NCBI GenBank assembly: GCA_016784965.1
Contig: JADHTQ010000002.1
Location: 62,001-126,000, forward strand
Direction: 5' to 3'
Length of the DNA stretch: 64,000 nucleotides
From: Bacteriovoracaceae bacterium
GTDB lineage: Bacteria > Bdellovibrionota > Bacteriovoracia > Bacteriovoracales > Bacteriovoracaceae
Shown here: positions 7,671 to 18,206 of the stretch, piece after piece
How positions within the stretch are numbered: the stretch's first letter is position 1
Layout of the letters: each line of letters starts with the position of its first letter
Translations under genes and position numbers: made by a program
The notes under the pieces: generated by a model
Told to the model about the DNA's origin: nothing
Seen by the model: the letters and a program-made list of their open reading frames with translations, nothing else
Databases searched by the model: none

Positions 7671-9224
7671 ATGAATAAGTGGTTTAGACCTCTTTTGTAT
7701 TTTATAAATGGGACAATATATTTAACTTTAATTGCTTTATGGGTTGCAATCCCAGATGAGCTAACTTTAAATGTCTCTGTTACCGTTTTCAATCTGGTCT
7801 TTACATCCATGATCATAATTGCAGACAGAAAACACTTTAGCCACTATATTTACAGTTCACGTTTTAAGTACTTTTCACAAAGCTTGCTCAGCGCATTTTT
7901 AATATTTTGTATTCTGGGTCTTATTAATTATCTCTTCTACAAGCACCCAGTAATGCTTGATATATCACAAAACCAATTAAACTCTCTGGCCAAGCAATCT
8001 ATTAAAGCAGTATCCTCTCTAAAAGGTCCCACTACTTGCACTGTTTTTGCACGTAAAAATGAACTCCCTAGCATTGTCGCCTTACTGGATCTTTTTAGGT
8101 ACCACAAAAATGATTTTAAAATAGAGCTTGTAGACATCGAATTGCGTCCAGATCTTGTGAAAAAGCATCAAATAACTCGATCTGGTAGTGTAATCATCGA
8201 ACATAATGGTAAAAAACAAATGTTCTTTGCTCAAGACGAACTCAGTGTTACCAACGCGCTAATTAGAGTTTCAAGAGTTAGTGATCCTGTCATTTATTAC
8301 AGCATTGGACATTCTGAGCTTCAACTCCATAATACAAATAAAGATGGCCTAAGTGATCTTTTAAAAATGATAAAAAACGCATTTTTTAAGATTTCAGAAG
8401 TAAATCTTATAATGCTCGATGAGATTTCAAGCGAAGTTGACATCCTTATAATTTGGGGACCTAAAACGTCATTTTTAGACGTAGAAATTAAAAAGATTAA
8501 AGCATACCTAAAGGATGGGGGCAGCCTACTTGTTGCCATGGATCTCAGTTTAGACGGTGATAAACTCTCAAACCTACGAGCAGAAATTAAAAAATGGGGG
8601 TTGGATATTCCCAACAACTTGGTCGTAGATCAACTGAGCCATGTCAGCGGCTCCAATGGATCAGTTCCACTCATTCAAAAAATTGAAAGCAAACACCCAA
8701 TTCTAAGAGAAATTAAAGGACCAATCTTTTTTCCATTGGTTTCTTCAGTAAAAGGCCTAAATGAAAAAGTAAAAGACTTAGGCATTGCAGAGACTATGAT
8801 TAAAACTACAATTTACCCGGCAAGTTGGGCCGAAAATACTCCTGAAGAAATTATGGGCGGAAAAATTACTTTTAATAGTGAGTTGGACTTTCAAGGACCA
8901 ATTTCATTAATGGGAACCTTCGAAGAATATAAACAAAAAGATGTAAAAAAAAGGAGAACTAAAATTGTTGCTTTTGGTAACTCTTCGTTTGTGATTAACG
9001 GTTATTCAAAGTTTGGTAACAACTCCACGCTCTTTTTAAATTCTTTGGCTTGGCTTGTGGATGAAGACACTCTTATTTCTTTGAACTTACCATCTATAAA
9101 AAATGAACCAGTTTTTATTAGCGCTCCTGCTTTAGGAATTATATTTTATTTTTCTGTAATATTTAGTCCTATTATCCTGTTTGGATTAGCATTTTATCTT
9201 TACAGACGTAAGCAAAAATTATGA
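7671..9224 (+). CDS. GldG-like ABC transporter auxiliary protein
   Basis: A 517-residue protein. The ATG at 7671 has TAGGAG six bases upstream; a TTG at 7653 would overlap the permease gene but lacks a site. Three N-terminal hydrophobic segments (within residues 1-100) are followed by a long periplasmic region matching the ABC-type uncharacterised transport (GldG) family: DISQNQLNSLAKQS near residue 110, VIYYSIGHSE near 215, a VDILIIWGP strand and a LLVAMD segment. One more hydrophobic segment lies at the C-terminus followed by a basic tail (YRRKQK), so both ends are membrane anchored. Function is inferred from the operon: accessory part of the export complex. Confidence 0.82.
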   Translation: MNKWFRPLLYFINGTIYLTLIALWVAIPDELTLNVSVTVFNLVFTSMIIIADRKHFSHYIYSSRFKYFSQSLLSAFLIFCILGLINYLFYKHPVMLDISQNQLNSLAKQSIKAVSSLKGPTTCTVFARKNELPSIVALLDLFRYHKNDFKIELVDIELRPDLVKKHQITRSGSVIIEHNGKKQMFFAQDELSVTNALIRVSRVSDPVIYYSIGHSELQLHNTNKDGLSDLLKMIKNAFFKISEVNLIMLDEISSEVDILIIWGPKTSFLDVEIKKIKAYLKDGGSLLVAMDLSLDGDKLSNLRAEIKKWGLDIPNNLVVDQLSHVSGSNGSVPLIQKIESKHPILREIKGPIFFPLVSSVKGLNEKVKDLGIAETMIKTTIYPASWAENTPEEIMGGKITFNSELDFQGPISLMGTFEEYKQKDVKKRRTKIVAFGNSSFVINGYSKFGNNSTLFLNSLAWLVDEDTLISLNLPSIKNEPVFISAPALGIIFYFSVIFSPIILFGLAFYLYRRKQKL

Positions 9225-9814
9225 AAAAGCACTTTAATCTAATTCTTTTTCTCACACTTATTACTTTACTTTTATTTACCTATCAATTTGAAGAACTGGC
9301 AAACAGGCAAAAGCAATCACAACTTGCTGCATCTACTCAACTTTTTGATCCCGTTAAGTTGGGTGACCTACTGCAAATTAAGGCCCCTAATATGCATTTG
9401 ATTCGAAAAAAAAATGCATACTTCATATCTAAAACCAATGAAGCTGTAGAGAGCAAGCAACTAAACTTGTTTTTTGCAAACCTTTCAAGGATCAAAATAA
9501 GACGTATAATTGACAAAACAGACATCAAAGATAGCAATATTTTCTTCGCCAAAGAGGGCCCATCTCTAATATTTAATTTTAAGTCAGATGTGCTGAAATT
9601 TATATTAGGTAATAAACTTCAATTTGATCAAACTTTCTATATGAAAGTTATATCAAAAAGTGAACCTCGCCTCATTGTCGCTGAAGTAACCGGAGCCAAT
9701 CCATCGATATACAATAAAGAGGATGCTCATAGACATGATGGTAAGTATCAAAAGATTAAAGAACTATTCAATACCGATAATTCATACTTTTTAAAAAAGA
9801 GCAAGGAGCAATAA
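9221..9814 (+). CDS. DUF4340-like membrane-anchored protein
   Basis: A 197-residue protein whose start overlaps the GldG-like stop by four bases. One N-terminal membrane anchor (about residues 5-22) precedes a beta-rich extracytoplasmic domain. DUF4340 proteins usually follow GldG genes and have repeated strands like the IRRIIDKTDIKDSNIFF segment seen here; this one is shorter than typical (about 300-450 residues), so it carries perhaps one copy of the repeat. Family assignment rests on position and general pattern and is moderate. It is translationally coupled on both sides. Confidence 0.6.
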   Translation: MKKHFNLILFLTLITLLLFTYQFEELANRQKQSQLAASTQLFDPVKLGDLLQIKAPNMHLIRKKNAYFISKTNEAVESKQLNLFFANLSRIKIRRIIDKTDIKDSNIFFAKEGPSLIFNFKSDVLKFILGNKLQFDQTFYMKVISKSEPRLIVAEVTGANPSIYNKEDAHRHDGKYQKIKELFNTDNSYFLKKSKEQ

Positions 9815-10476
9815 TGCAACAGATACTATATTCGTATTTCATCTCATTTTTGCACCCCTTTAAAACCCAAAAATATCTAAGTGATTTATCAGACAATGAT
9901 GTTGAGACAACTTGGAGAGGAAAAATACCTTTTTTAACCTTAAATTTCTATGAATTCTTGGGAGTCTCTTGGGTCTTTGTAATTATTAAATCGATTTATG
10001 CGCTCATTTCTCTACTGCTGGAGTATAAAGCATTTGATTTTGCCTCACACTCAAACAGCTTATCATATTTATTAAAGCCAGCTTACTATGACATGGCAAT
10101 CTTTCAAAAGACCTTTTTATTCATTATTTTACTCAAAACTATTTTTTTTCCACTTTCGGCTTGGATCTATGTGAAGTTTTGGGGGGTAATGATCAAATTT
10201 GCGTCCAATTTGTTTACGCCCGAAAGGGATGAACAGCAGCTGCATCGAGCAACTGCTGAAATTACAAATTCTTCATTATGTTCGAATATTTTACTAGTGG
10301 TTCCGGTCTTTGGAGAATTTTTAGAATTTCTTTATTCCCTATTTTTTATTTTCATCGGCTTAAAAGAAAATCTAAAGTTTAGTAATCTTCAAAGTGTTAT
10401 TGTTTTGGCCCTACCAATTTTTTCTGTGTTATTAACTTTACTTGTAATGCTTCTTTACATTTTTCTACTTATATAA
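9814..10476 (+). CDS. Multi-pass membrane protein, possibly Yip1-like
   Basis: A 220-residue protein whose ATG shares one base with the preceding TAA and has AAGGAG upstream. Hydrophobic segments lie at about residues 48-70, 95-118, 150-178 and 190-220. The overall layout (soluble N-terminus, then four to five helices) resembles Yip1-domain proteins, but no motif is decisive. It is the last gene of the ABC export operon and ends only three bases from the convergent V-ATPase operon. Role unknown. Confidence 0.55.
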   Translation: MQQILYSYFISFLHPFKTQKYLSDLSDNDVETTWRGKIPFLTLNFYEFLGVSWVFVIIKSIYALISLLLEYKAFDFASHSNSLSYLLKPAYYDMAIFQKTFLFIILLKTIFFPLSAWIYVKFWGVMIKFASNLFTPERDEQQLHRATAEITNSSLCSNILLVVPVFGEFLEFLYSLFFIFIGLKENLKFSNLQSVIVLALPIFSVLLTLLVMLLYIFLLI

Positions 10477-10479
10477 ATT

Positions 10480-10938
<459 letters not shown>

Positions 10939-12792
10939 TTATCTATGTTCTATTTTTTCTAAATAATATCTTTTAAATGGTGAATATTCCTTGCCGCCAC
11001 CTGCAAATCCTGCATTTTTGTAAAACTCAACAAAGGTCAAACGCAAAGGGTGCACAAATGCCCCAAGAGATGCCAAGGCCAAATTACAGGAATGGCCAAT
11101 CACAATAAATAACAAAAATAGTATATGTGACACTATAGGAATATCAATATTCAGAAGCTGAGTACCAATAGAATTTATAACTGTACCCAAAATGGCCGAA
11201 GAAATTCCCAGAGCAAAGAGCCTAATATAAGAAAGCAAATCTCCAAAAACTCCAGTTATGCCGTAAAGCTCCCACAAACCTTTTCCCAGTCTAATGAAAA
11301 CATTAACTTTCATGTCGTTAAAAAAGAGTATCAGTAGTGTGGCAATTGAAAGTCCCCAGTACTTTACAGTAAGAGGTATGCTCTTAGAAAAATTAATAAG
11401 TGCTATCCCAATTGTAAAATCACCACTGGCTTGCTGATTGCCTAGGTAAGTAAATACAATGAAGATTAACATTATTGCCCACCCCAGTGATGATAGGGCG
11501 GCAAGAAATCCTGCTTGAAAATATCTATTAAAAAACTGTACCATCATTCCAAACAGTATTTGAAATAAGCCTATTAGTAGCGCTAAGTAAAACATGTGTT
11601 CCGGTGGAAACATGGCCAAATCAGAAAGCAGAGGTAAATGGGTTTTAAACAGATCAAGGCCAAAAAATGTTCCACCAATAATACCTGCAAAAACAACACT
11701 TAGACCCAAAATCAATCCTAGAACCATAAAAGATCTAAACTTTGGCAATTTAAATATTCCAACTAGCGAGGCAATCGAAACAACTACTCCATATCCAGCA
11801 TCAGAAAGACATAAACCAAAAAATAGCACAAAAAATGGCGCAAAAAAGGGAGTCAAATCAAACTCTGCATAATTTGGTAGAGCAAAAAGTTTAGTAATCG
11901 GTTCAAACATTTTAGAAAATTTATTGTTTTTCAAAAGAATTGGAACATTTGGCAAATCTTCCTCTTTTATGTCTCGATCAATATCAAAAACAATATTATC
12001 TATTTCGTTTAACTTCTTTTCAATTTCAGCACTCTTTGCTTGTGGTGCAAATCCAACTAGAGAAGAAATATGCTCATAATGGTCATTAATGCCATCTTTT
12101 ACTTCCAAGTAAGATAACTCATCATTAATCTTACTTAGCTCCCTATACATATAGTGGTAGTAAGTAATATAGGAATCAAGCGTCTCTTTTGCCTTATTCA
12201 AATCATCTTCAAGCTTTCTTAGAGTTAAGTGACACTCCGTTGATCCCAAAGCTGGCATATTTTGGGAAGAAAAAGACAAACCCTCTTCGTCTTTAGTCCT
12301 GTGGATTGTAACTAGATATAAAACTCCATGTCTGTTATTAATAATCTGATAATTTATATCGCCCAGATCGAGGCCATCAAAGACCTTTTGAGAAATAACA
12401 TAGAATTTTAAAAACACCCCTGCTTCTTCAAGTTTATCCAACAGCTCAGAACTATAATCCCCCCAATTTTCAATTTTATGTATCATCTTTACATATTTTT
12501 GGGTCTCATTTTCTAGGTTCTCAACTTCTTTTTGCATCGATTCAAAATCGGTTAGAAGCTCCTCTAGTTTTCCATCATAACTGGCTTGATGAATGCTTGG
12601 GTGATGTTTATGTACTACGTACTTAAAAAAATTATCAATTCTTTTTTTCAATTTAATTGAATGAGCAAATTTTGCTACATCTACTGGTTTTTGGGTCACA
12701 TGAAGAACACCCATGTCGTGAATTGAGTTTAAGATCCTGTCTACATGATTATTGTGTAGAACAAGAGTTATTTTGCACATTGACTCTATCAT
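10939..12792 (-). CDS. atpI: V-type ATPase subunit I (a-subunit homolog)
   Basis: A 617-residue protein, typical for bacterial NtpI. The N-terminal half (to about residue 305) is soluble with long coiled coils, forming the peripheral stator arm. The C-terminal half has about seven membrane segments and includes family motifs: FFGLCLSDAGYG (about 328-340), LLSYIRLFALGISSA (near 524-538) and HSCNLALASLGAFVHPLRLTFVEF, cut by the coordinates near residue 575. It provides the ion half-channels facing the K ring. ATGA overlap with subunit D upstream indicates translational coupling. Confidence 0.95.
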   Translation of the reverse strand: MIESMCKITLVLHNNHVDRILNSIHDMGVLHVTQKPVDVAKFAHSIKLKKRIDNFFKYVVHKHHPSIHQASYDGKLEELLTDFESMQKEVENLENETQKYVKMIHKIENWGDYSSELLDKLEEAGVFLKFYVISQKVFDGLDLGDINYQIINNRHGVLYLVTIHRTKDEEGLSFSSQNMPALGSTECHLTLRKLEDDLNKAKETLDSYITYYHYMYRELSKINDELSYLEVKDGINDHYEHISSLVGFAPQAKSAEIEKKLNEIDNIVFDIDRDIKEEDLPNVPILLKNNKFSKMFEPITKLFALPNYAEFDLTPFFAPFFVLFFGLCLSDAGYGVVVSIASLVGIFKLPKFRSFMVLGLILGLSVVFAGIIGGTFFGLDLFKTHLPLLSDLAMFPPEHMFYLALLIGLFQILFGMMVQFFNRYFQAGFLAALSSLGWAIMLIFIVFTYLGNQQASGDFTIGIALINFSKSIPLTVKYWGLSIATLLILFFNDMKVNVFIRLGKGLWELYGITGVFGDLLSYIRLFALGISSAILGTVINSIGTQLLNIDIPIVSHILFLLFIVIGHSCNLALASLGAFVHPLRLTFVEFYKNAGFAGGGKEYSPFKRYYLEKIEHR

Positions 12793-13376
12793 AGAACTGC
12801 CGCCTTCCGTTTTTTGACAATCTTCTGACTTGCTCTATCGAGATTCTCAACATCGCCTAAAAATCTCTTGATTTTAATTATTGCTTCTTCAAATTCAGGT
12901 ATTTGAACTTTCTCATAAAGATTAACTTTTTGAGTTGTCTTTTTTCTAGCATATTCCAAAATCTTGATGCGTTTTTCTTCAATGCTAACCTTAATTTTTA
13001 ACCTGGTGACCTCTTTGATCACATCAACTCCATCAAGAAACCAAGAAGGAGCATCAAAATAACTATATGGTTTGACATTAAATTCTACATCTTGAAAAAC
13101 TGGAATTTTAACTCCGGCAATTTTTTGTAATGTTAAACTTACCTTTTCGATCCCCACTAAGTCTTCTGGAAACTCCGTGAACAAGGCCTTAAGTGAACTC
13201 ATACCATCTAGCGCTTTGGCCAAATCAATTCTAGTATAGCGCAAAATATCTTTATGCCTTTTAATCTCAGCTCTTAAGGCCGACTCTTTGTTCTTCAAGG
13301 TGGGAAGCGCAGAGTATCTGGCCTTTAACTGCTTACTGATTCTTTGGAGTTCTGTTTTATTAAATTGGAACTTCAC
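12789..13376 (-). CDS. atpD: V-type ATPase subunit D (central stalk)
   Basis: A 195-residue, mostly helical protein with long N- and C-terminal coiled coils (LQRISKQLKARYSALPTLKNK at the start, RRVNALE-like end replaced by IKRFLGDVENLDRASQKIVKKRK). It forms the rotor axle inside the A3B3 head. Its place between B and I matches the Chlamydia/Bacteroides V-ATPase order. There is a short gap of 24 bp after subunit B and an ATGA overlap with subunit I. Confidence 0.85.
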   Translation of the reverse strand: MKFQFNKTELQRISKQLKARYSALPTLKNKESALRAEIKRHKDILRYTRIDLAKALDGMSSLKALFTEFPEDLVGIEKVSLTLQKIAGVKIPVFQDVEFNVKPYSYFDAPSWFLDGVDVIKEVTRLKIKVSIEEKRIKILEYARKKTTQKVNLYEKVQIPEFEEAIIKIKRFLGDVENLDRASQKIVKKRKAAVL

Positions 13377-13400
13377 ATCATATCCTTGACTTATAAGTTG

Positions 13401-14720
13401 TTAAGCTTTCCAGTACTTATCTACAAGCTCTTGTTTTAGACCTACTTCGTGCTTACCAAAATATTTAGCAAACAATTCCCAACAACGATCGAGCATCTCA
13501 TCTACTACTATGTTAATATCAATTGCCAAAATGTTAGTTGAGTAGTCTTTTGCAAAATCTAGACTTCGCTTATCATAATCAGTAAGATCAAACCCATTCT
13601 CTAGTTTGGTTTTTGCATTAGCAGCATCTGAAAACAAGCGGATACAAGCATTCATAACTTGGGGGTGATCCTCTCTGGTCTTCTTGCCAATAACTAATTG
13701 TTTAAGACGAGATAAACTTCTAAATGGATCAACAATAACTTTTAGAACATCAGTGTCTGTTCGAAGAAATAATTGTCCCTCGGTAATATAACCTGTGTTA
13801 TCTGGAATAGCGTGAGTAATATCACCACCAGACAAGGTAGTTACCGCAACGATAGTAATTGATCCACCTTCGGGAAACTGAACGGCTTTTTCATAAATTT
13901 TTGCCAAATCACTATAAAGTGAACCTGGCATAAAGTCCTTGGTTGGAATTTGATCCATTCTATTAGACACAATTGATAATGCATCTGCATAAAGAGTCAT
14001 GTCTGTAAGCAAAACTAAAACTTTTTCGTTTTTAACTGTTGCAAAATATTCAGCGGCGGTTAAACACATATCGGGAATTAAAACTCTCTCAATCGCAGAA
14101 TCATCTGTAGTGTTCATAAAACAGATAATTTTATCAAGTGCCCCAGCAGCATCAAATGTCTCTTTATAATATAAAAAATCGTCATAAAGCATTCCCATAC
14201 CACCGAGAATGATCTTGTCTACCTCGGCACGCAGGGCCACGTCGGCCATAACTTGATTATATGGTTGATCGGGATCAGCAAAAAAAGGAATCTTCTGTCC
14301 AGTTACCAGCGTGTTATTTAAATCAATGCCTGCGATTCCCGTGGCAATCAACTCGGAAGGTTGTTTCCTTCTAACAGGATTAACAGCAGGACCTCCAATC
14401 TCGATTTCCTTACCTTCAACGGGCTCTCCTCCATCAATCGGATCACCGTATGCATCGAAGAATCGACCGATAAGCTCATCTCCAACTTTTAAGGTTGGGG
14501 ATTTTCCCAAAAACACAACTTCGGAATTGGTAGAGACGCCACTGGTTCCTTTAAAAATTTGTAAGGTCACCTGGTCACCAACAAGTTTCACCACTTGTGC
14601 TGGTTTGCCGTCAACTAATGCCATTTCCTCGTTGGCCACATTTTCGGCCTGTACTGTACAGGTAGCCTTGGTTATGCTGGTAAGATTTGTAAAAACTTTT
14701 TGAAATGCTTGCTTACTCAT
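13401..14720 (-). CDS. atpB: V-type ATPase subunit B (non-catalytic head)
   Basis: A 439-residue head subunit of normal length. The beta-barrel N-terminus, the IFKGTSGVS segment, the GIAGIDLNNTLVTGQKIPFF region, and VLVLLTDMTLYADALSIVSNRM are characteristic. The P-loop is absent, as expected of V/A-type B subunits (sequence FFADPDQPYNQVMA in its place). It alternates with A in the A3B3 hexamer. The ATG overlaps the stop of subunit A (TAATG), so the two are translationally coupled. Confidence 0.95.
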   Translation of the reverse strand: MSKQAFQKVFTNLTSITKATCTVQAENVANEEMALVDGKPAQVVKLVGDQVTLQIFKGTSGVSTNSEVVFLGKSPTLKVGDELIGRFFDAYGDPIDGGEPVEGKEIEIGGPAVNPVRRKQPSELIATGIAGIDLNNTLVTGQKIPFFADPDQPYNQVMADVALRAEVDKIILGGMGMLYDDFLYYKETFDAAGALDKIICFMNTTDDSAIERVLIPDMCLTAAEYFATVKNEKVLVLLTDMTLYADALSIVSNRMDQIPTKDFMPGSLYSDLAKIYEKAVQFPEGGSITIVAVTTLSGGDITHAIPDNTGYITEGQLFLRTDTDVLKVIVDPFRSLSRLKQLVIGKKTREDHPQVMNACIRLFSDAANAKTKLENGFDLTDYDKRSLDFAKDYSTNILAIDINIVVDEMLDRCWELFAKYFGKHEVGLKQELVDKYWKA

Positions 14721-16504
14721 TATACTGACTCCTGCACTCGTTTTTCATCAATGAGTTCTTGCAATTTATTTTGGTACTCATTGAATTTATCAGATTGAAA
14801 CTCCGAGTAATTCATCTGTTTTATATTGTTAATGATATTTTTAAAGTAATCTTGAACTTCAGAGAAAGCTTTGAAATTAAAATTTGCATCACAAATATCT
14901 AAAATCAGCTTTACCATAAATTTTTGACGATCAATTGGAGAATAGCAATCAATTTTATCAAAGGCATCTTGCTGCAAAAAGGTAAAATCTATAACCTCTG
15001 ATTTCCAAAAGATATCGTGGTAGCTTATTGGTACACTGTCATCACCCAGAATATTGATCTGCTCATATGCTTCCTTGCCACGACGAAGTATATTTTTAAT
15101 TTTTAAAACATTGTCTACCCAAATATCACTAATATTTGCACCCATATATTTGATAACTTCATCGTACTCTAGATATTTTGAGTAACTATCAACAGGGTCA
15201 ACCGCTGGGTATCGTTTGGAATCGGCACGTTTTTGAGAAAGAGCATAAAAACAACGAGCTGACTTTTTGGTAGCTTCCACCACTGGCTCTTTTAAGTTCC
15301 CTCCAGCTGGAGAGACAGTACCTATAAAGGTAATCGATCCCGAATTACCATTGTTTAATTCTACAAAACCTGCTCGTGCATAAAATGACGAGATAATAGC
15401 AGTCAAGTCCATGGGAAAAGCATCGGGACCTGGTAGTTCTTCCATCTTATTGGAGATCTCTCGAAGTGCTTGGGCCCATCTTGAAGTAGAGTCAGCTAGT
15501 AAAATTACTTTCAATCCCATCTGGCGGTAATATTCTGAAATTGTCATAGCAGTGTAGACAGAGGCTTCTCTGGCAGCAACTGGCATATTTGAAGTATTAC
15601 ATATAATGATAGTTCGTTCCATAAGCTTGCGGCCGGTGCGTGGGTCATCTAGTTCAGGAAACTCCACAAAAATTTCAACAACCTCATTGGCACGCTCGCC
15701 ACAAGCAGCAATAATAATCAAATCAGCTGCTGCATACTGTGAAATATTATGTTGTAGAACAGTTTTTCCACAACCAAATGGTCCGGGTATAAAACCTGTC
15801 CCACCTTCCATCATTGGATTTAAAGTATCCATTGTTCGAATACCAGTCTCTAGTGGCTTAAATGGCCTTTTTTTATCGGCAAAATTGGTTATTGGCTTGT
15901 GGACAGGCCACTTTTGGCACATGGTAACCACATGCTCTTCATTATTTTTGACATCAACAATGACCGCAATCATGTCTTTAACTTTATACATGCCTTTGAC
16001 TTTAAGTGTTTTTATTTTATACTTGCCGGCCAAAATAAAGGGCACCATAATCCGATGTTCAAACCAATTTTCCTTTACGTGTCCTAGCCAATCTCCACCT
16101 GTTACTACATCGCCAACACTAGCAGTTGGAGTAAATTCATATTCTTCTTCTAAGTTGATTGGGCTGTTGTAACTTCCTCGGGGTAGAAAAACTCCATCAA
16201 TTTTGTTGAGATCATTTTGTAGACCATCGAGACTTCTTGAGAGAAGACCTGGTCCCAAATCAACTTCTAGCATTGATCCTGTAAACTCAACGATACTTCC
16301 AATTTTCACACCCCTGGTGGATTCAAATACTTGGATGTTAACTAAATTGTCATTAACCTTAATTACTTCCGCCATTAACCTGGTGTTATTTTTCGGTTCG
16401 ACAACATAGCAGATCTCCCTATTCATAATAGGGATGTCAACCTTAACTGAAACAAGGTTTTGCACAATGCCGTAAACCTTACCAATCCTCTTACTTTTTT
16501 CCAT
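14720..16504 (-). CDS. atpA: V-type ATPase catalytic subunit A
   Basis: A 594-residue catalytic subunit. After the N-terminal barrel comes the non-homologous insert typical of V/A ATPases (about residues 110-190), then Walker A GPFGCGKT (about 242-249), the catalytic GERANEV segment near 272, Walker B VILLADSTSRWAQALREIS, and the FPAV-like RYPAVDPVDSYSKY adenine-pocket region. It hydrolyses or makes ATP in the A3B3 head. The gene lies between DUF2764 and B, as in Chlamydia. Confidence 0.97.
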   Translation of the reverse strand: MEKSKRIGKVYGIVQNLVSVKVDIPIMNREICYVVEPKNNTRLMAEVIKVNDNLVNIQVFESTRGVKIGSIVEFTGSMLEVDLGPGLLSRSLDGLQNDLNKIDGVFLPRGSYNSPINLEEEYEFTPTASVGDVVTGGDWLGHVKENWFEHRIMVPFILAGKYKIKTLKVKGMYKVKDMIAVIVDVKNNEEHVVTMCQKWPVHKPITNFADKKRPFKPLETGIRTMDTLNPMMEGGTGFIPGPFGCGKTVLQHNISQYAAADLIIIAACGERANEVVEIFVEFPELDDPRTGRKLMERTIIICNTSNMPVAAREASVYTAMTISEYYRQMGLKVILLADSTSRWAQALREISNKMEELPGPDAFPMDLTAIISSFYARAGFVELNNGNSGSITFIGTVSPAGGNLKEPVVEATKKSARCFYALSQKRADSKRYPAVDPVDSYSKYLEYDEVIKYMGANISDIWVDNVLKIKNILRRGKEAYEQINILGDDSVPISYHDIFWKSEVIDFTFLQQDAFDKIDCYSPIDRQKFMVKLILDICDANFNFKAFSEVQDYFKNIINNIKQMNYSEFQSDKFNEYQNKLQELIDEKRVQESV

Positions 16505-16516
16505 TATACGAACCCC

Positions 16517-17338
16517 TTATTCGCTTATTTCTGCAAATATCTTATTTTCGTCAGATAACTTATTTGTAATATCATTAAATATCTTTGTGCCTTTTTCATG
16601 GTTAAAATTAATCAGCCTATCCAGAAGTATCATTTTCTCAAAATACCCTAAAATGGTATTGATATTAAAATAGTCAAAAAGCAACATTGAATCTATAAAG
16701 TTAACTCGCAAGACAAGAATTTTTTCTTCCCTTCCTAGAACATTCGAATCTTCAAATAAATTGATTACCTCTGGCAGCCAATCGAAGTCAGCAGTCAAAC
16801 CAAAGTCTGAAGAACTGCTCTGAATCAACTCAATAGCTAATTCATGAAGAAGTAAAACATTATTTTCTCGCGACAAATCATATTTTCTTGCATTTAGTGC
16901 AACAAAGACATTTCGAAGATTAAAATTAAATGAACCATATTCTTGAAGAAACTTATTGGGAATGCCCATCAAATACTTGTAGTAGTAAATTGATAGCTCA
17001 TCTTTAAGGGAGTAATTGAGATATACTCTCTCTTCGAACTGAATGCTTTCAAGGAACTTAAGCATGTATTCTGGTAGCAGGCTTGGTTCTTTAATCTCTT
17101 CTTCTAGTTGCTCTAAGGTCCACAAGCCAAACTTATTAAACTCTTTGTCGTTTTTTTCTAGTAAATTTACTAAATTCTCATTATCATACTGCAATAGCAA
17201 TGCATCCAGCAAGCTGCGATCCTTTACAGCTAATACATCTTTGGTTTCTTCCAAGAAGTCACTTATCTCACAAGGCAATTTATCAATACCCAGTGAAATA
17301 TCTTTAAGTGATGTTACAAAATAATAATAGTTTTTCAT
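16517..17338 (-). CDS. DUF2764 protein of V-ATPase operon (probable C-subunit equivalent)
   Basis: A 273-residue, largely helical cytoplasmic protein. It begins MKNYYYFVTSLKDISL, the N-terminal signature of DUF2764, found in the same position (between E and A) in V-ATPase operons of Chlamydia, Bacteroides and spirochaetes. No separate C, F or G subunit gene is present in the operon, so DUF2764 is thought to take the place of C, coupling D to the membrane ring; this is inference from context. Twelve-base gap to subunit A. Confidence 0.8.
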   Translation of the reverse strand: MKNYYYFVTSLKDISLGIDKLPCEISDFLEETKDVLAVKDRSLLDALLLQYDNENLVNLLEKNDKEFNKFGLWTLEQLEEEIKEPSLLPEYMLKFLESIQFEERVYLNYSLKDELSIYYYKYLMGIPNKFLQEYGSFNFNLRNVFVALNARKYDLSRENNVLLLHELAIELIQSSSSDFGLTADFDWLPEVINLFEDSNVLGREEKILVLRVNFIDSMLLFDYFNINTILGYFEKMILLDRLINFNHEKGTKIFNDITNKLSDENKIFAEISE

Positions 17339-17363
17339 TTTATGTAATCACCTTTTTGACAAA

Positions 17364-17975
17364 TTATGAAAAGAGTAAATCTTTGATAGCTGGTCTTAAG
17401 TAATTGGCAAAGTAATCTTTAAAACTCTCATCACTAAACTCAATCGCATAAGATGAATCTTTGGGCGTAACTCTAAAGCCTTCTTTAACATCTTCAGAAA
17501 ATGTTACCTCTAGTCCTTTATTAAGTTTATCAGCGCAACTTTCTTTAATAAAAGATTCAAATTCATTTTTAAAATTATCGGGCAATAAAAGCTTTAGATC
17601 TATTGTGTCACCTCCCTTCGACCCCCAAGACTCTACAACTTTTAGAATTAATTGTTGGAGGAATTGCTTGTCATTGAATGCTTCAACACTGGATTTATCA
17701 ACCATGCCCAGTGAAATCAAAGAAGAGACTCGCTCACGGACTCTTGCGTACATTTGCTTTGAAGCTATGCTGATTTCTGACTCCATTTGATGCCTCTTGT
17801 CTTTTTCCTCTTTTTCAACACTGGCAATTATATTGCTAGCATGTTGCTTGGCATCCTCAACAATTTTTTTTGCCTCTTGCTTAGCTTGCTCCAATAGAAC
17901 ATCTGCTTCTTTTTTGCCTTTTTCGATTCCTTCAGTATAAAGGGTTTCCGTCAATTTCGTCAGTTTATCATTCAT
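17364..17975 (-). CDS. atpE: V-type ATPase subunit E (peripheral stalk)
   Basis: A 203-residue protein. Residues about 1-90 form a charged coiled coil rich in Ala/Glu/Lys (GKKEADVLLEQAKQEAKKIV), and the C-terminal third is the globular part that binds the head. This is the expected E-subunit layout. It is the first gene of the operon; AAGGA nine bases upstream supports the ATG. The 231 bp upstream (to 18207) should carry the operon promoter, though no boxes are clear. Confidence 0.88.
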   Translation of the reverse strand: MNDKLTKLTETLYTEGIEKGKKEADVLLEQAKQEAKKIVEDAKQHASNIIASVEKEEKDKRHQMESEISIASKQMYARVRERVSSLISLGMVDKSSVEAFNDKQFLQQLILKVVESWGSKGGDTIDLKLLLPDNFKNEFESFIKESCADKLNKGLEVTFSEDVKEGFRVTPKDSSYAIEFSDESFKDYFANYLRPAIKDLLFS

Positions 17976-18206
17976 TGTCTTTAATCCTTGATGCTACTTT
18001 TATCAAAAAATTTTATAAAAAATTATCGTTAATTAATCAATATTATATTTAAAACAATTACAACTTTAAGCTTGCCTGTACACTACCCTCAAAGAGTCAA
18101 TGCATTCTTTACGCAGTAGGTATAAAAGTATTAGGCTTACAGCGCATAAGTTATATACTGTCTGATATGTATTGTATATATTTTATACTATAAAAAACCA
18201 CCTTAT

